From an uncultured Ruminococcus sp. (GTDB lineage: Bacteria; Bacillota; Clostridia; Oscillospirales; Ruminococcaceae), in NCBI GenBank assembly GCA_946404705.1, contig CAMJES010000145.1, positions 1 to 5,994 on the forward strand: a DNA stretch of 5,994 bases. Reading direction: 5' to 3'. The notes under the pieces are model-generated. The model searched no databases and had not been told where the DNA came from. It saw nothing but the letters and a program-made list of their open reading frames with translations. Of this stretch, positions 1 through 5,950 are shown one piece after another. Positions within the stretch are counted from its first letter, which is position 1, and each line of letters opens with the position of its first letter. The translations under genes were made by a program, and so were the position numbers.

Positions 1-46
1 ATATCATAGCCGGTGACTGGAGTTCAGACGTGTGCTCTTCCGATCT
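1..46. other. Illumina TruSeq P7-side adapter (technical sequence)
   Basis: Positions 13-46 match the known TruSeq index-side adapter that ends in GCTCTTCCGATCT. Positions 1-12 lie where the i7 index and the end of the P7 flow-cell sequence belong; the index length cannot be fixed from the sequence. This is not genomic DNA. The biological insert starts at 47, so the trpE truncation here is artificial. Confidence 0.97.
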
Positions 47-1207
47 GGTTTTGCTCTCGTCAAGCTGACCCTGAACATCGGAAACAAGGTGCATTACCTT
101 TGAGTAGCGTTCCACTCTCATAAAGTCTGTGACGTTGACCGAACCGAGCTTGCAAACTTTGCCAATGTCGTTTCTGCCGAGGTCAACGAGCATCGTGTGT
201 TCGGAGCGCTCCTTGATGTCGTTTACAAGCTTCTGTTCATAATCCTTGTCTTCCTGCTCGGTCTTTCCTCTCGGCATCGTTCCTGCAATAGGCTTTGTTA
301 TAACAACTCCGTCCGTAACGTTGACGAGCATTTCGGGCGAAGCACCTGCGAAGCAGTAATCCTTGTGATCGAAGAAATAAAGATAAGGCGAAGGATTGGT
401 CGAACGGAGCATTCTGTAAACATCGAACGGATTTGGCGGATTGGATATCTCAAAACGCTGTGAAAGAACTATCTGGCTGATATCGCCGTTCTTGATGTGT
501 TCCTTGCCCTTTTCAACGATAGCCATGTATTCTTCCTTGGTGAAGTTCGACTTCACTTCAAGCTCTGCGCCGCCATTAGCACCCTCGTCAGAATCAAGAG
601 CAGGGCAGCTGCGGAGGTATTCTGCTATTTCGCTTGCCTTGCCGAAGCATTCGTCATATCTCTTGTCAAGGTCATCGCCTGCGTTTATGTTTTGGATGAT
701 AACAGCCTTGTTTGAAAGGTGGTCGTAAGCAACGATCTCATCATAAAGGAACATATTCGAGTCGGGCATTTTAAGGTCGTCCTCGGGGATATTCGTAAGC
801 TTGGTTTCAAAGCTTCTAACCGTGTCATAGCCGAAATAACCGATAAGTCCGCCCGTGAGCTTCGGTCTGTTCGGAAAAATGGGGGAGGTATGCTCTGCAA
901 GAATGCTGTTGTAAAGTGCGATGGGGTCGGGGCAGTCAACGGTTTCTGTCTTGCCGTTCGTTATTATCTCAGCCTTGCTTCCGCAAATTTTTACCTCGGT
1001 TTTCGGGTCAATGCCGATAAATGAATAACGTCCCCATTGCTCGGTGTTGTCAACGCTTTCAAGAATAAAGCAGTTGTCGTATTTTTCTCTGAGTCCTGCA
1101 AAAAGTCTGACGGGAGTTGCGCTGTCTATCAGCGTTTCGTGAAATACGGGAACTGTTTTGTAGCTTGTCAGAAGCTTTTTAACTTCTTCTTTTGACGGGA
1201 ATAACAT
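47..1207 (-). CDS. trpE: Anthranilate synthase component I, TrpE (3' end cut off by adapter)
   Basis: This is the large subunit of anthranilate synthase, which converts chorismate to anthranilate in the first committed step of tryptophan synthesis, using ammonia from the TrpG glutaminase subunit; it is cytosolic. Reading from the ATG at 1207 gives 387 residues with no stop before the adapter; the family is usually about 490-520 aa, so roughly 100 C-terminal residues are missing. The N-terminal domain carries ILES at residues 48-51, the Trp-binding LLES feedback motif of the family. The chorismate-binding domain shows NPSPYLYFF (271-279), GASPEML (288-294), PIAGTMPRGKT (306-316), EHTMLVDLGRND (336-347, including the catalytic-type Glu-His) and RYSKVMHLVSDV (367-378). 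The FPAGTxSGAPK segment would follow but is cut off. An in-frame ATG at 1213 is an alternative start; 1207 lies 9 nt from AAAGG, a better spacing. Expression is predicted to be controlled by the Trp T-box upstream. PabB is the main alternative, but the LES motif and the Trp leader favour TrpE. Confidence 0.96.
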
Positions 1208-1216
1208 AGTCATCAA

Positions 1217-1221
1217 CCTTT
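1217..1221 (-). promoter_or_regulatory. Ribosome binding site of trpE
   Basis: AAAGG on the minus strand lies 9 nt before the ATG at 1207 and only 3 nt before the alternative in-frame ATG at 1213. The spacing favours 1207 as the start. It sits downstream of the T-box terminator, so it is transcribed only on read-through. Confidence 0.7.
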
Positions 1222-1242
1222 CAATAAAAATATCAAGAAAAT

Positions 1243-1297
1243 AAAAAAGAGAACCTCAGACCCGACCTTATCTAAAAGGTCAGGGACGAAGATTCTC
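1243..1297 (-). terminator. T-box-controlled intrinsic terminator before trpE
   Basis: On the minus strand, a 9-bp outer helix (GAGAAUCUU with GAGGUUCUC, some G-U pairs) and a 9-bp inner helix (CCUGACCUU with AAGGUCGGG) close a UUAGAU loop. Six U residues follow (1248-1243). The 5' arm overlaps the antiterminator's 3' half (CGUCCCU), so the two folds exclude each other, as expected for T-box attenuation. Confidence 0.94.
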
Positions 1298-1310
1298 GTG
1301 GTGCCACCCT
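1282..1310 (-). promoter_or_regulatory. T-box antiterminator with UGGC bulge
   Basis: The conserved T-box sequence AGGGTGGCACCACG occupies 1310-1297 and pairs with CGTCCCT at 1288-1282. The bulge UGGC (1306-1303) would pair with the tRNA acceptor end. Its fourth base, C, fits a G discriminator, which bacterial tRNA-Trp carries. This agrees with the UGG specifier. Confidence 0.95.
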
Positions 1311-1390
1311 GATTTGCGGATAAAAAAACTGCGATCCGCCTCACCGAGTATAAATGCGAACCACAGATACTATCATCATCTTATTCAAGT

Positions 1391-1452
1391 ACGCCGCCGT
1401 CGCATCAATACCCTATCCACTAACGCAGGAAACTCGGCGCAGGCTAATAGGG
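1391..1452 (-). promoter_or_regulatory. Candidate Stem IIA/B pseudoknot of the T-box leader
   Basis: Two interleaved helices can form in the RNA. CCCUAU (1452-1447) pairs with AUAGGG (1416-1411), and GCGCCG (1440-1435) pairs with CGGCGU (1396-1391, last pair G-U). The order A-B-A'-B' is an H-type pseudoknot and lies where the Stem IIA/B pseudoknot of T-box leaders belongs, between Stem I and Stem III. The pairing was found by eye, not by folding. Confidence 0.7.
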
Positions 1453-1482
1453 GAATACCGTTCACCTTTGCTTCTCACAAAC

Positions 1483-1485
1483 CCA
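1483..1485 (-). promoter_or_regulatory. T-box specifier codon UGG (Trp)
   Basis: In the minus-strand RNA, UGG directly follows GAA on the 3' side of the Stem I internal loop, opposite AGUA (1552-1549). This is the standard specifier-loop layout. UGG would pair with the CCA anticodon of tRNA-Trp and matches the downstream trpE. Confidence 0.9.
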
Positions 1486-1594
1486 TTCACGCTGCTCGTA
1501 AGTCCTGCTCACACCGACCGCAGGCTCTCTGTACTCCGTCTGAAACGCTACTTGCTTTTGTTCATAGAATTTACTTAAATATTAATTTAACGTT

Positions 1595-1623
1595 ATTATA
1601 TCACAGCGTTAAAGCGTTGTCAA
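1595..1623 (-). promoter_or_regulatory. Consensus sigma-A promoter of the trpE leader
   Basis: TTGACA (1623-1618) and TATAAT (1600-1595) are both perfect consensus hexamers, separated by exactly 17 bp. Transcription should begin at an A near 1588. A promoter this strong fits a gene whose output is limited downstream by T-box attenuation. Confidence 0.95.
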
Positions 1624-1632
1624 GTGCTTTGG

Positions 1633-1650
1633 AAAATTTTTTTTCTTTTT
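1633..1650 (-). promoter_or_regulatory. A-tract / UP-element-like sequence upstream of the trpE promoter
   Basis: On the minus strand this reads as a run of A interrupted by one G and followed by TTTT, about -45 to -62 relative to the predicted start. That is where the RNA polymerase alpha-subunit UP element binds. It could further raise promoter strength; this is inferred from composition and position only. Confidence 0.55.
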
Positions 1651-1693
1651 GACCTAAAGAATGGCAAATTTGTTTTATTTTTTCAATTCGGTC

Positions 1694-1722
1694 TTGAAAT
1701 TATCGGAAAAAAGGTGTAAAAT
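1694..1722 (+). promoter_or_regulatory. Predicted sigma-A promoter for prmA-topoisomerase operon
   Basis: TTGAAA (1694-1699) and TAAAAT (1717-1722) are separated by 17 bp, each one mismatch from consensus. T-rich DNA lies upstream (1668-1687). Transcription would begin near 1728-1729, giving a 5' UTR of about 40 nt. It is divergent from the trpE promoter; the two -35 boxes are 70 bp apart. The 1208-1767 stretch has no gene and is filled by the T-box leader and these two promoters. Confidence 0.75.
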
Positions 1723-1767
1723 AAAATAGTATGCTGTAAAAAATCACTGGGAAAGGAAAAACGTATC

Positions 1768-2748
1768 ATGGATAACACAAACTGGATCGAAGCGAAGATA
1801 TATACGACCACCGAAGGCATTGACCCCGTCTGCGGCTGTCTGCTCGGAGTGGGGATAACAGGCTTTGAGATAAAGGATGCAAAGGATTTTGAAGAGTTCC
1901 TCGAACGCAAGGACGGAAACTGGGATTATATAGATGACGATCTTATGGAAATGCGCAACTGCGAAACCTGCGTGACGGTGTATATCGCCGAAAACGAGCA
2001 GGGCAGGGAAATGCTGGACGCTCTCAAGCAGGAGATGACAGCGCTGAAATCCCGTGATGCGGAAAATAAATTCGGCAGGCTTGAAGTTGAGCTTTTCGGC
2101 ATAAAGGAAGAGGACTGGGCGAACAACTGGAAGCAGTATTTCAAGCCGTTTGAGGTCGGCACACGCCTTGCCGTTAAGCCCTCTTGGGAGGAATACGACA
2201 ACCCGAACGGCAGGACTGTACTTGAAATTGACCCTGCTTCAAGCTTCGGCACAGGTCAGCACAACACTACGCGCCTTTGCCTTGAACTTATCGAAAAGAC
2301 CGTCAAAAATGGCGATAAGCTTCTCGACCTCGGCTGCGGAAGCGGAATACTTTCTATCGCAGGCGTTCTACTTGGTGCGGAAAATGCAACTGCTGTCGAT
2401 ATCGACCAAAACTCGGTTAAAATTGCAAGGGAAAACTTTGCAAAGAACAATATTTCCGAAGATGTGTTCAAGGTTTATGTCGGAAATATAATCGGCGATG
2501 AAAAGCTGCGTGAGCAGATAGGCGGCGGATATGACCTTGTTGTCGCAAATATAGTTGCGGATGTTCTTATTGCAATGAGTCCTATTTTCGACAGTTTTAT
2601 GAAGTCTGACGCTAAAATAATCATCTCGGGCATAATAATCGAACGCTGCGATGAAGTTATGGCTGCAATGGAGAAAAACGGCTTCAAGCGTATTGAGCTT
2701 CGCGAAAACGGCGGCTGGGCAGCGGCTGAATTTGTAAAGAACAACTGA
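1768..2748 (+). CDS. prmA: Ribosomal protein L11 methyltransferase PrmA
   Basis: This cytosolic SAM-dependent enzyme methylates ribosomal protein L11; the E. coli enzyme trimethylates it at several sites. The 326-residue product is close to family length (about 290-315 aa). An N-terminal L11-recognition region (about 1-125) is followed by the linker and a Rossmann-type methyltransferase domain. Visible motifs are the family signature around DPASSFGTGQHNTT (155-168), SAM motif I LLDLGCGSGILS (185-196), the acidic AVDIDQNSV segment (209-217), and ANIVADVL (260-267) in the position of the family ANILA-type motif. The C-terminus GWAAAEF (317-323) is typical. The signature is usually FGTGTHPTT; here Thr and Pro are replaced by Gln164 and Asn166, while His165 and the glycines remain. 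The ATG at 1768 is chosen because GAAAGGA (1751-1757) lies 10 nt before it. It is first in a run with two topoisomerase genes. Confidence 0.95.
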   Translation: MDNTNWIEAKIYTTTEGIDPVCGCLLGVGITGFEIKDAKDFEEFLERKDGNWDYIDDDLMEMRNCETCVTVYIAENEQGREMLDALKQEMTALKSRDAENKFGRLEVELFGIKEEDWANNWKQYFKPFEVGTRLAVKPSWEEYDNPNGRTVLEIDPASSFGTGQHNTTRLCLELIEKTVKNGDKLLDLGCGSGILSIAGVLLGAENATAVDIDQNSVKIARENFAKNNISEDVFKVYVGNIIGDEKLREQIGGGYDLVVANIVADVLIAMSPIFDSFMKSDAKIIISGIIIERCDEVMAAMEKNGFKRIELRENGGWAAAEFVKNN

Positions 2749-2753
2749 AAGGG
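2748..2753 (+). promoter_or_regulatory. Ribosome binding site of topoisomerase subunit B overlapping prmA stop
   Basis: AAAGGG begins at the last base of the prmA TGA (2746-2748) and lies 9 nt before the ATG at 2763. The overlap suggests translation of the two genes is coupled, and it fixes the downstream start. Confidence 0.75.
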
Positions 2754-2762
2754 CAGAATATA

Positions 2763-4736
2763 ATGGCAAAAAAGAAGAATTACGATAACGAAAGTATATC
2801 CATGCTCAAAGGCGCAGACCGTGTGCGTCTTCGCCCTGCCGTAATTTTCGGCTCGGACGACCTTGAAGGCTGCAAGCACTCCGTATTTGAAATAATCTCC
2901 AACTCAATAGATGAAGCCAGAGGCGGTTTCGGCGACAAGATAACCGTTACCTACTATCAGGACAAGTCCATTGAAGTCTGCGACTGCGGACGAGGCTGCC
3001 CCGTTGACTATAACAACGCCGAGGAAAGATACAACTGGGAGCTTGTCTACTGCGAGCTTTACGCTGGCGGCAAATATGACAATTCCGATTATGAATTTTC
3101 GCTCGGACTTAACGGCCTCGGCGCTTGTGCAACGCAGTATGCCTCCGAATATATGGACGTTGAAGTTCTCCGTGACGGCTTCAAGTACAACCTGCATTTT
3201 GAACACGGCGAAAATATCGGCGGACTTTCCAAAGAGCCTTACAAGGGCAAGCAAACGGGTACAAGAACGCGTTGGCGACCCGATACGGCTGTTTTCACCG
3301 ATATTGACATAGAGCGCGAATACTTCGAGAATATGATGAAAAAACAGGCTGTCGTTAATCCGAAGGTAACGTTTGTTTTCCGTTATGAACTTGTAACGGG
3401 CGGCTTTGAAGAAGCGGTATATTTCTATGAAAACGGCATAACCGATTATATCGACGAGATAATCGGCGAGGACGGACTTACCTCACGCCAGTTTGTTTCC
3501 TGCGAGCGCAAGGGTCGTGACAGCGACGACCGCCCCGAGTATAAAATGAAACTCTCCTGCGCATTTGCATTCTCAAATAAGGTCAGCTTTCAGGAATACT
3601 ATCATAACTCCAGTTTCCTTGAACACGAGGGTTCTCCGCAGAAAGCCGTGCGCCAGGCTTTCCGTTCGTTCATCGACAACTTTATAAAAACGAGCGGAAA
3701 GTATAAAGCAGGCGAAAAGTCTATCAAGGACGATGATGTTCTCGACAGCCTTGTTCTCGTTTCGTCAACATTTTCAACCTATACTTCCTACGCAAATCAG
3801 ACCAAAAAAGCTATCAACAACAAGTCTATCTATGATAATATGGTCGATTTCCTCAAACATTCGCTTGAAGTTTACTTCATCGAAAATCCCGAGGACGCAG
3901 GAAAGATAGCCGATCAGATACTCATAAACAAGCGCAGCCGTGAATCTGCCGAGCGTATCAGACAGAACACCAAAAACAACCTCACAAAGCAGATAGACCT
4001 TGCAAATATGGTTGAAAAGTTCGTTGACTGCCGTACAAAAGACCTTTCACGCCGTGAAATTTTCATCGTGGAGGGCGACTCGGCTCTCGGCTCGTGTAAA
4101 ACCGCCCGTGACGCCGAATTTCAGGCAATTATCCCAGTCCGCGGCAAGATACTCAACTGCCTTAAAGCCGACTATGCAAAGATATTCAAAAACGATATAA
4201 TCACCGACCTTATAAAGGTACTCGGCTGCGGAGTTGAGGTAACGACAAAGGCTAATAAGGAGCTTTCCACGTTCAATATCGACAATCTGCGCTGGAATAA
4301 AATTATAATCTGTACCGATGCCGATGTTGACGGATTTCAGATAAGAACGCTTATCCTTACAATGCTCTATCGACTTACTCCAACGCTTATCGAGGAAGGT
4401 TATGTCTATATCGCAGAATCTCCGCTGTTTGAGATAACAACCAAGGACAAGACCTATTTTGCCTATAACGAAAAGGAAAAAATAGAGATACTTGAAATGA
4501 TAGGCGAACAGAAATATAAGATCGACCGCTCGAAAGGTCTTGGTGAGAACGACCCCGAAATGATGTCGCTCACGACAATGAACCCTGCAACAAGACGTCT
4601 TATAAAGGTAACTCCTGTCGATGCGGAATCGACTGCGAATATGTTCGACCTGCTGCTCGGCGATAATCTTCAGGGCAGAAAGGACTATATTTCCGAATAC
4701 GGCTGCAAGTATCTTGAACTCGCGGATATTTCATAA
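2763..4736 (+). CDS. Type IIA DNA topoisomerase subunit B (ParE/GyrB-like, divergent)
   Basis: This is the ATPase and Toprim subunit of a type IIA topoisomerase, working as a heterotetramer with the A subunit encoded just downstream. Its 657 residues match ParE or insertion-free GyrB. The GHKL ATPase domain has RLRPAVIFGS (22-31), FEIISNSIDEA (42-52; Glu43 catalytic type, Asn47 Mg-ATP type), CDCGRGCP (73-80; Asp74 adenine-contact type) and a glycine loop GLNGLG (115-120). The transducer domain has QTK (346-348) with the ATP-sensing Lys. The Toprim domain has EGDSALGS (437-444), PVRGKILN (458-465) and DADVDG (519-524); SKGLGE (590-595) and the RKDYI tail follow. Oddities: the usual GLHGVG His is Asn117, DGSHIR is DGFQIR, and the NTHEGGTH-type motif is SSFLEHEGSP (283-292). 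It is probably a second topoisomerase, topo IV-like, beside the standard gyrase. The family is certain; gyrase versus decatenase is not. Confidence 0.93.
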   Translation: MAKKKNYDNESISMLKGADRVRLRPAVIFGSDDLEGCKHSVFEIISNSIDEARGGFGDKITVTYYQDKSIEVCDCGRGCPVDYNNAEERYNWELVYCELYAGGKYDNSDYEFSLGLNGLGACATQYASEYMDVEVLRDGFKYNLHFEHGENIGGLSKEPYKGKQTGTRTRWRPDTAVFTDIDIEREYFENMMKKQAVVNPKVTFVFRYELVTGGFEEAVYFYENGITDYIDEIIGEDGLTSRQFVSCERKGRDSDDRPEYKMKLSCAFAFSNKVSFQEYYHNSSFLEHEGSPQKAVRQAFRSFIDNFIKTSGKYKAGEKSIKDDDVLDSLVLVSSTFSTYTSYANQTKKAINNKSIYDNMVDFLKHSLEVYFIENPEDAGKIADQILINKRSRESAERIRQNTKNNLTKQIDLANMVEKFVDCRTKDLSRREIFIVEGDSALGSCKTARDAEFQAIIPVRGKILNCLKADYAKIFKNDIITDLIKVLGCGVEVTTKANKELSTFNIDNLRWNKIIICTDADVDGFQIRTLILTMLYRLTPTLIEEGYVYIAESPLFEITTKDKTYFAYNEKEKIEILEMIGEQKYKIDRSKGLGENDPEMMSLTTMNPATRRLIKVTPVDAESTANMFDLLLGDNLQGRKDYISEYGCKYLELADIS

Positions 4737-4743
4737 AGGAGGT
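4735..4743 (+). promoter_or_regulatory. Strong Shine-Dalgarno of subunit A overlapping subunit B stop
   Basis: AAAGGAGGT begins inside the TAA stop of the subunit B gene (4734-4736) and lies 7 nt before the ATG at 4751. It is a near-perfect anti-16S match at ideal spacing, so subunit A is probably translated efficiently and coupled to subunit B. Confidence 0.9.
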
Positions 4744-4750
4744 GGGATAA

Positions 4751-5950
4751 ATGGCAAGAAAAAAGACAGATAAAAGCGCACCTAAAAAGGCTGCGGCAGG
4801 TCTGCCCGACGCATATATCGCAGGCAGCGGTATCGTTGCAGAGGAAACAATAACCGATACCCTTGAAAAAAACTATATGCCCTACGCAATGAGCGTTATC
4901 ATTTCCCGTGCGCTCCCCGAAATTGACGGCTTTAAGCCTTCCCACCGCAAGCTTCTTTATACAATGTATAAAATGGGACTGCTCAACGGCCCGAAAACCA
5001 AGTCCGCAAACATTGTCGGACAGACGATGAAGCTAAATCCTCACGGTGACGCAGCCATATACGAAACCATGGTACGTCTTTCCAAGGGAAACGAAGCACT
5101 TTTGCACCCTTATGTAGACAGCAAGGGCAACTTCGGCAAAGCCTATTCCAAAAATATGGCTTATGCCGCTTCACGATACACCGAAGCAAAGCTTGCCCCG
5201 ATATGCGCCGAGCTTTTCAGCGATATCGACAAGGATACTGTTGATTTTGTGCCGAACTACGACAACGAGACTACCGAGCCGACTCTCCTGCCTGCAACAT
5301 TTCCGTCCGTTCTCGTAAATGCGAATGTCGGAATTGCCGTTTCAATGGCAAGTGCAGTATGTCCGTTCAACCTCGCAGAGGTATGCGAAACGACCGTAGC
5401 GCTTATCAAGAACCCCGAGCATGATATCATGTCCACGCTCAAAGGCCCAGATTTCCCCGGCGGCGGATTTATCATCTATGACGAGCATGAACTGAAAAAT
5501 GTCTATGATACGGGCAGAGGTTCTATAAAAATTCGCTCCAAGTATAACTATGACGAGTCCTCGAACTGTATCGAAGTCACCGAGATACCGCCGACAACGA
5601 CTATCGAAGCAATTATGGATAAGATAATCGAGCTTGTAAAAGGCGGAAAGATAAGCGAGATATCCTATATCCGTGACGAAACCGACATCAACGGTCTGAA
5701 AATCGCGATAGACATCAAAAAGGGCGTTGACCCCGACAAGCTGATGAAAAAGCTGTTCAGAATGACCCCCTTGCAGGATTCCTACGCCTGCAACTTCAAT
5801 ATTCTTATAAGCGGAATGCCGAAGGTAATGGGAGTAAGGGAGATACTTGAAGAATGGGTCGCTTTCCGAAAGGAATGCGTAAAGCGCAGAGTTTATTTCG
5901 ACCTTACCAAGAAAAAAAGCAAACTTCACCTGCTCAAAGGCTTGAAAAAG
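4751..5950 (+). CDS. Type IIA DNA topoisomerase subunit A (ParC/GyrA-like, divergent; 3' end cut by adapter)
   Basis: This is the DNA cleavage and rejoining subunit that pairs with the B subunit 14 bp upstream. Exactly 400 codons remain before the adapter; ParC/GyrA proteins are usually 700-850 aa, so the rest of the coiled coil and the whole C-terminal beta-pinwheel are missing. After a basic low-complexity start (residues 1-16) come NYMPYAMSVIISRALPEIDG (41-60), FKPSHRKLLY (61-70), the quinolone-pocket helix NPHGDAAIYETMV (96-108), GNFGKAYSKNMAYAASRYTEA (126-146) with catalytic Tyr143, GIAVSMA (194-200) and the tower domain up to the coiled coil. Oddities: Ala101 and Glu105 stand at the E. 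coli GyrA Ser83/Asp87 positions; Asn96 replaces the first His of HPHGD; the usual GMATNIPPHNL reads SMASAVCPFNL; and the loop before RYTEA is about two residues longer than in GyrA. Without the C-terminal domain, a GyrA box cannot be checked, so gyrase versus topo IV is open. Confidence 0.93.

Larger units (their letters stand above)
1208..1588 (-). promoter_or_regulatory. Tryptophan T-box riboswitch leader of trpE
   Basis: This transcribed leader of about 380 nt contains the parts of a canonical T-box that senses uncharged tRNA and allows read-through. In RNA order: the Stem I base can pair ACAAA (1561-1557) with UUUGU (1481-1477). The specifier loop has AGUA (1552-1549) opposite GAA-UGG (1487-1483). 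The Stem I tip has AGAGAG followed by CCUGC (1524-1520) pairing with GCAGG (1508-1504) around GGUCGGUGUGA, the conserved double T-loop region that stacks on the tRNA elbow. A Stem IIA/B-type pseudoknot follows (1452-1391), then Stem III GCGGAU/AUCCGC (1339-1316), the antiterminator (1310-1282) and the terminator (1297-1243). The UGG specifier and UGGC bulge both point to tRNA-Trp. With trpE downstream, low charged tRNA-Trp should stabilise the antiterminator and switch trpE on. Leader ends are inferred from the promoter and the start codon. Confidence 0.95.

Noticed and set aside
197..1024. Plus- and minus-strand open frames of 72-101 codons
   Set aside because: All are shadows of trpE, whose full 387-codon minus-strand frame carries clear family motifs.
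47..1207. Possible pseudogene status of trpE because it has no stop codon
   Set aside because: The frame is intact up to the adapter at 46; the missing end is a library boundary, not a mutation.
1205..1213. Alternative trpE start at the ATG at 1213
   Set aside because: It is in frame, but it is only 3 nt from AAAGG; the ATG at 1207 has a better spacing of 9 nt. The difference is two residues.
1314..1652. Plus-strand open frames of 112 and 74 codons
   Set aside because: They lie antisense to the T-box leader and the trpE promoter, lack a convincing ribosome binding site, and their sequence is explained by the RNA structure.
2368..2879. Minus-strand open frames of 133 and 134 codons over the prmA/topoisomerase B junction
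   Set aside because: They run antisense across two well-supported genes and overlap each other in different frames; no ribosome binding site or motif supports them.
2763..4736. Calling the B subunit a decayed gyrB
   Set aside because: The frame is full length, catalytic residues are intact, and the partner subunit shows parallel changes with strong translation signals, which argues for a working divergent enzyme.
5342..5929. Minus-strand open frame of 195 codons
   Set aside because: It is antisense to the topoisomerase A subunit. It resembles no family I recognise, and codon bias of the real gene commonly leaves such a frame open.
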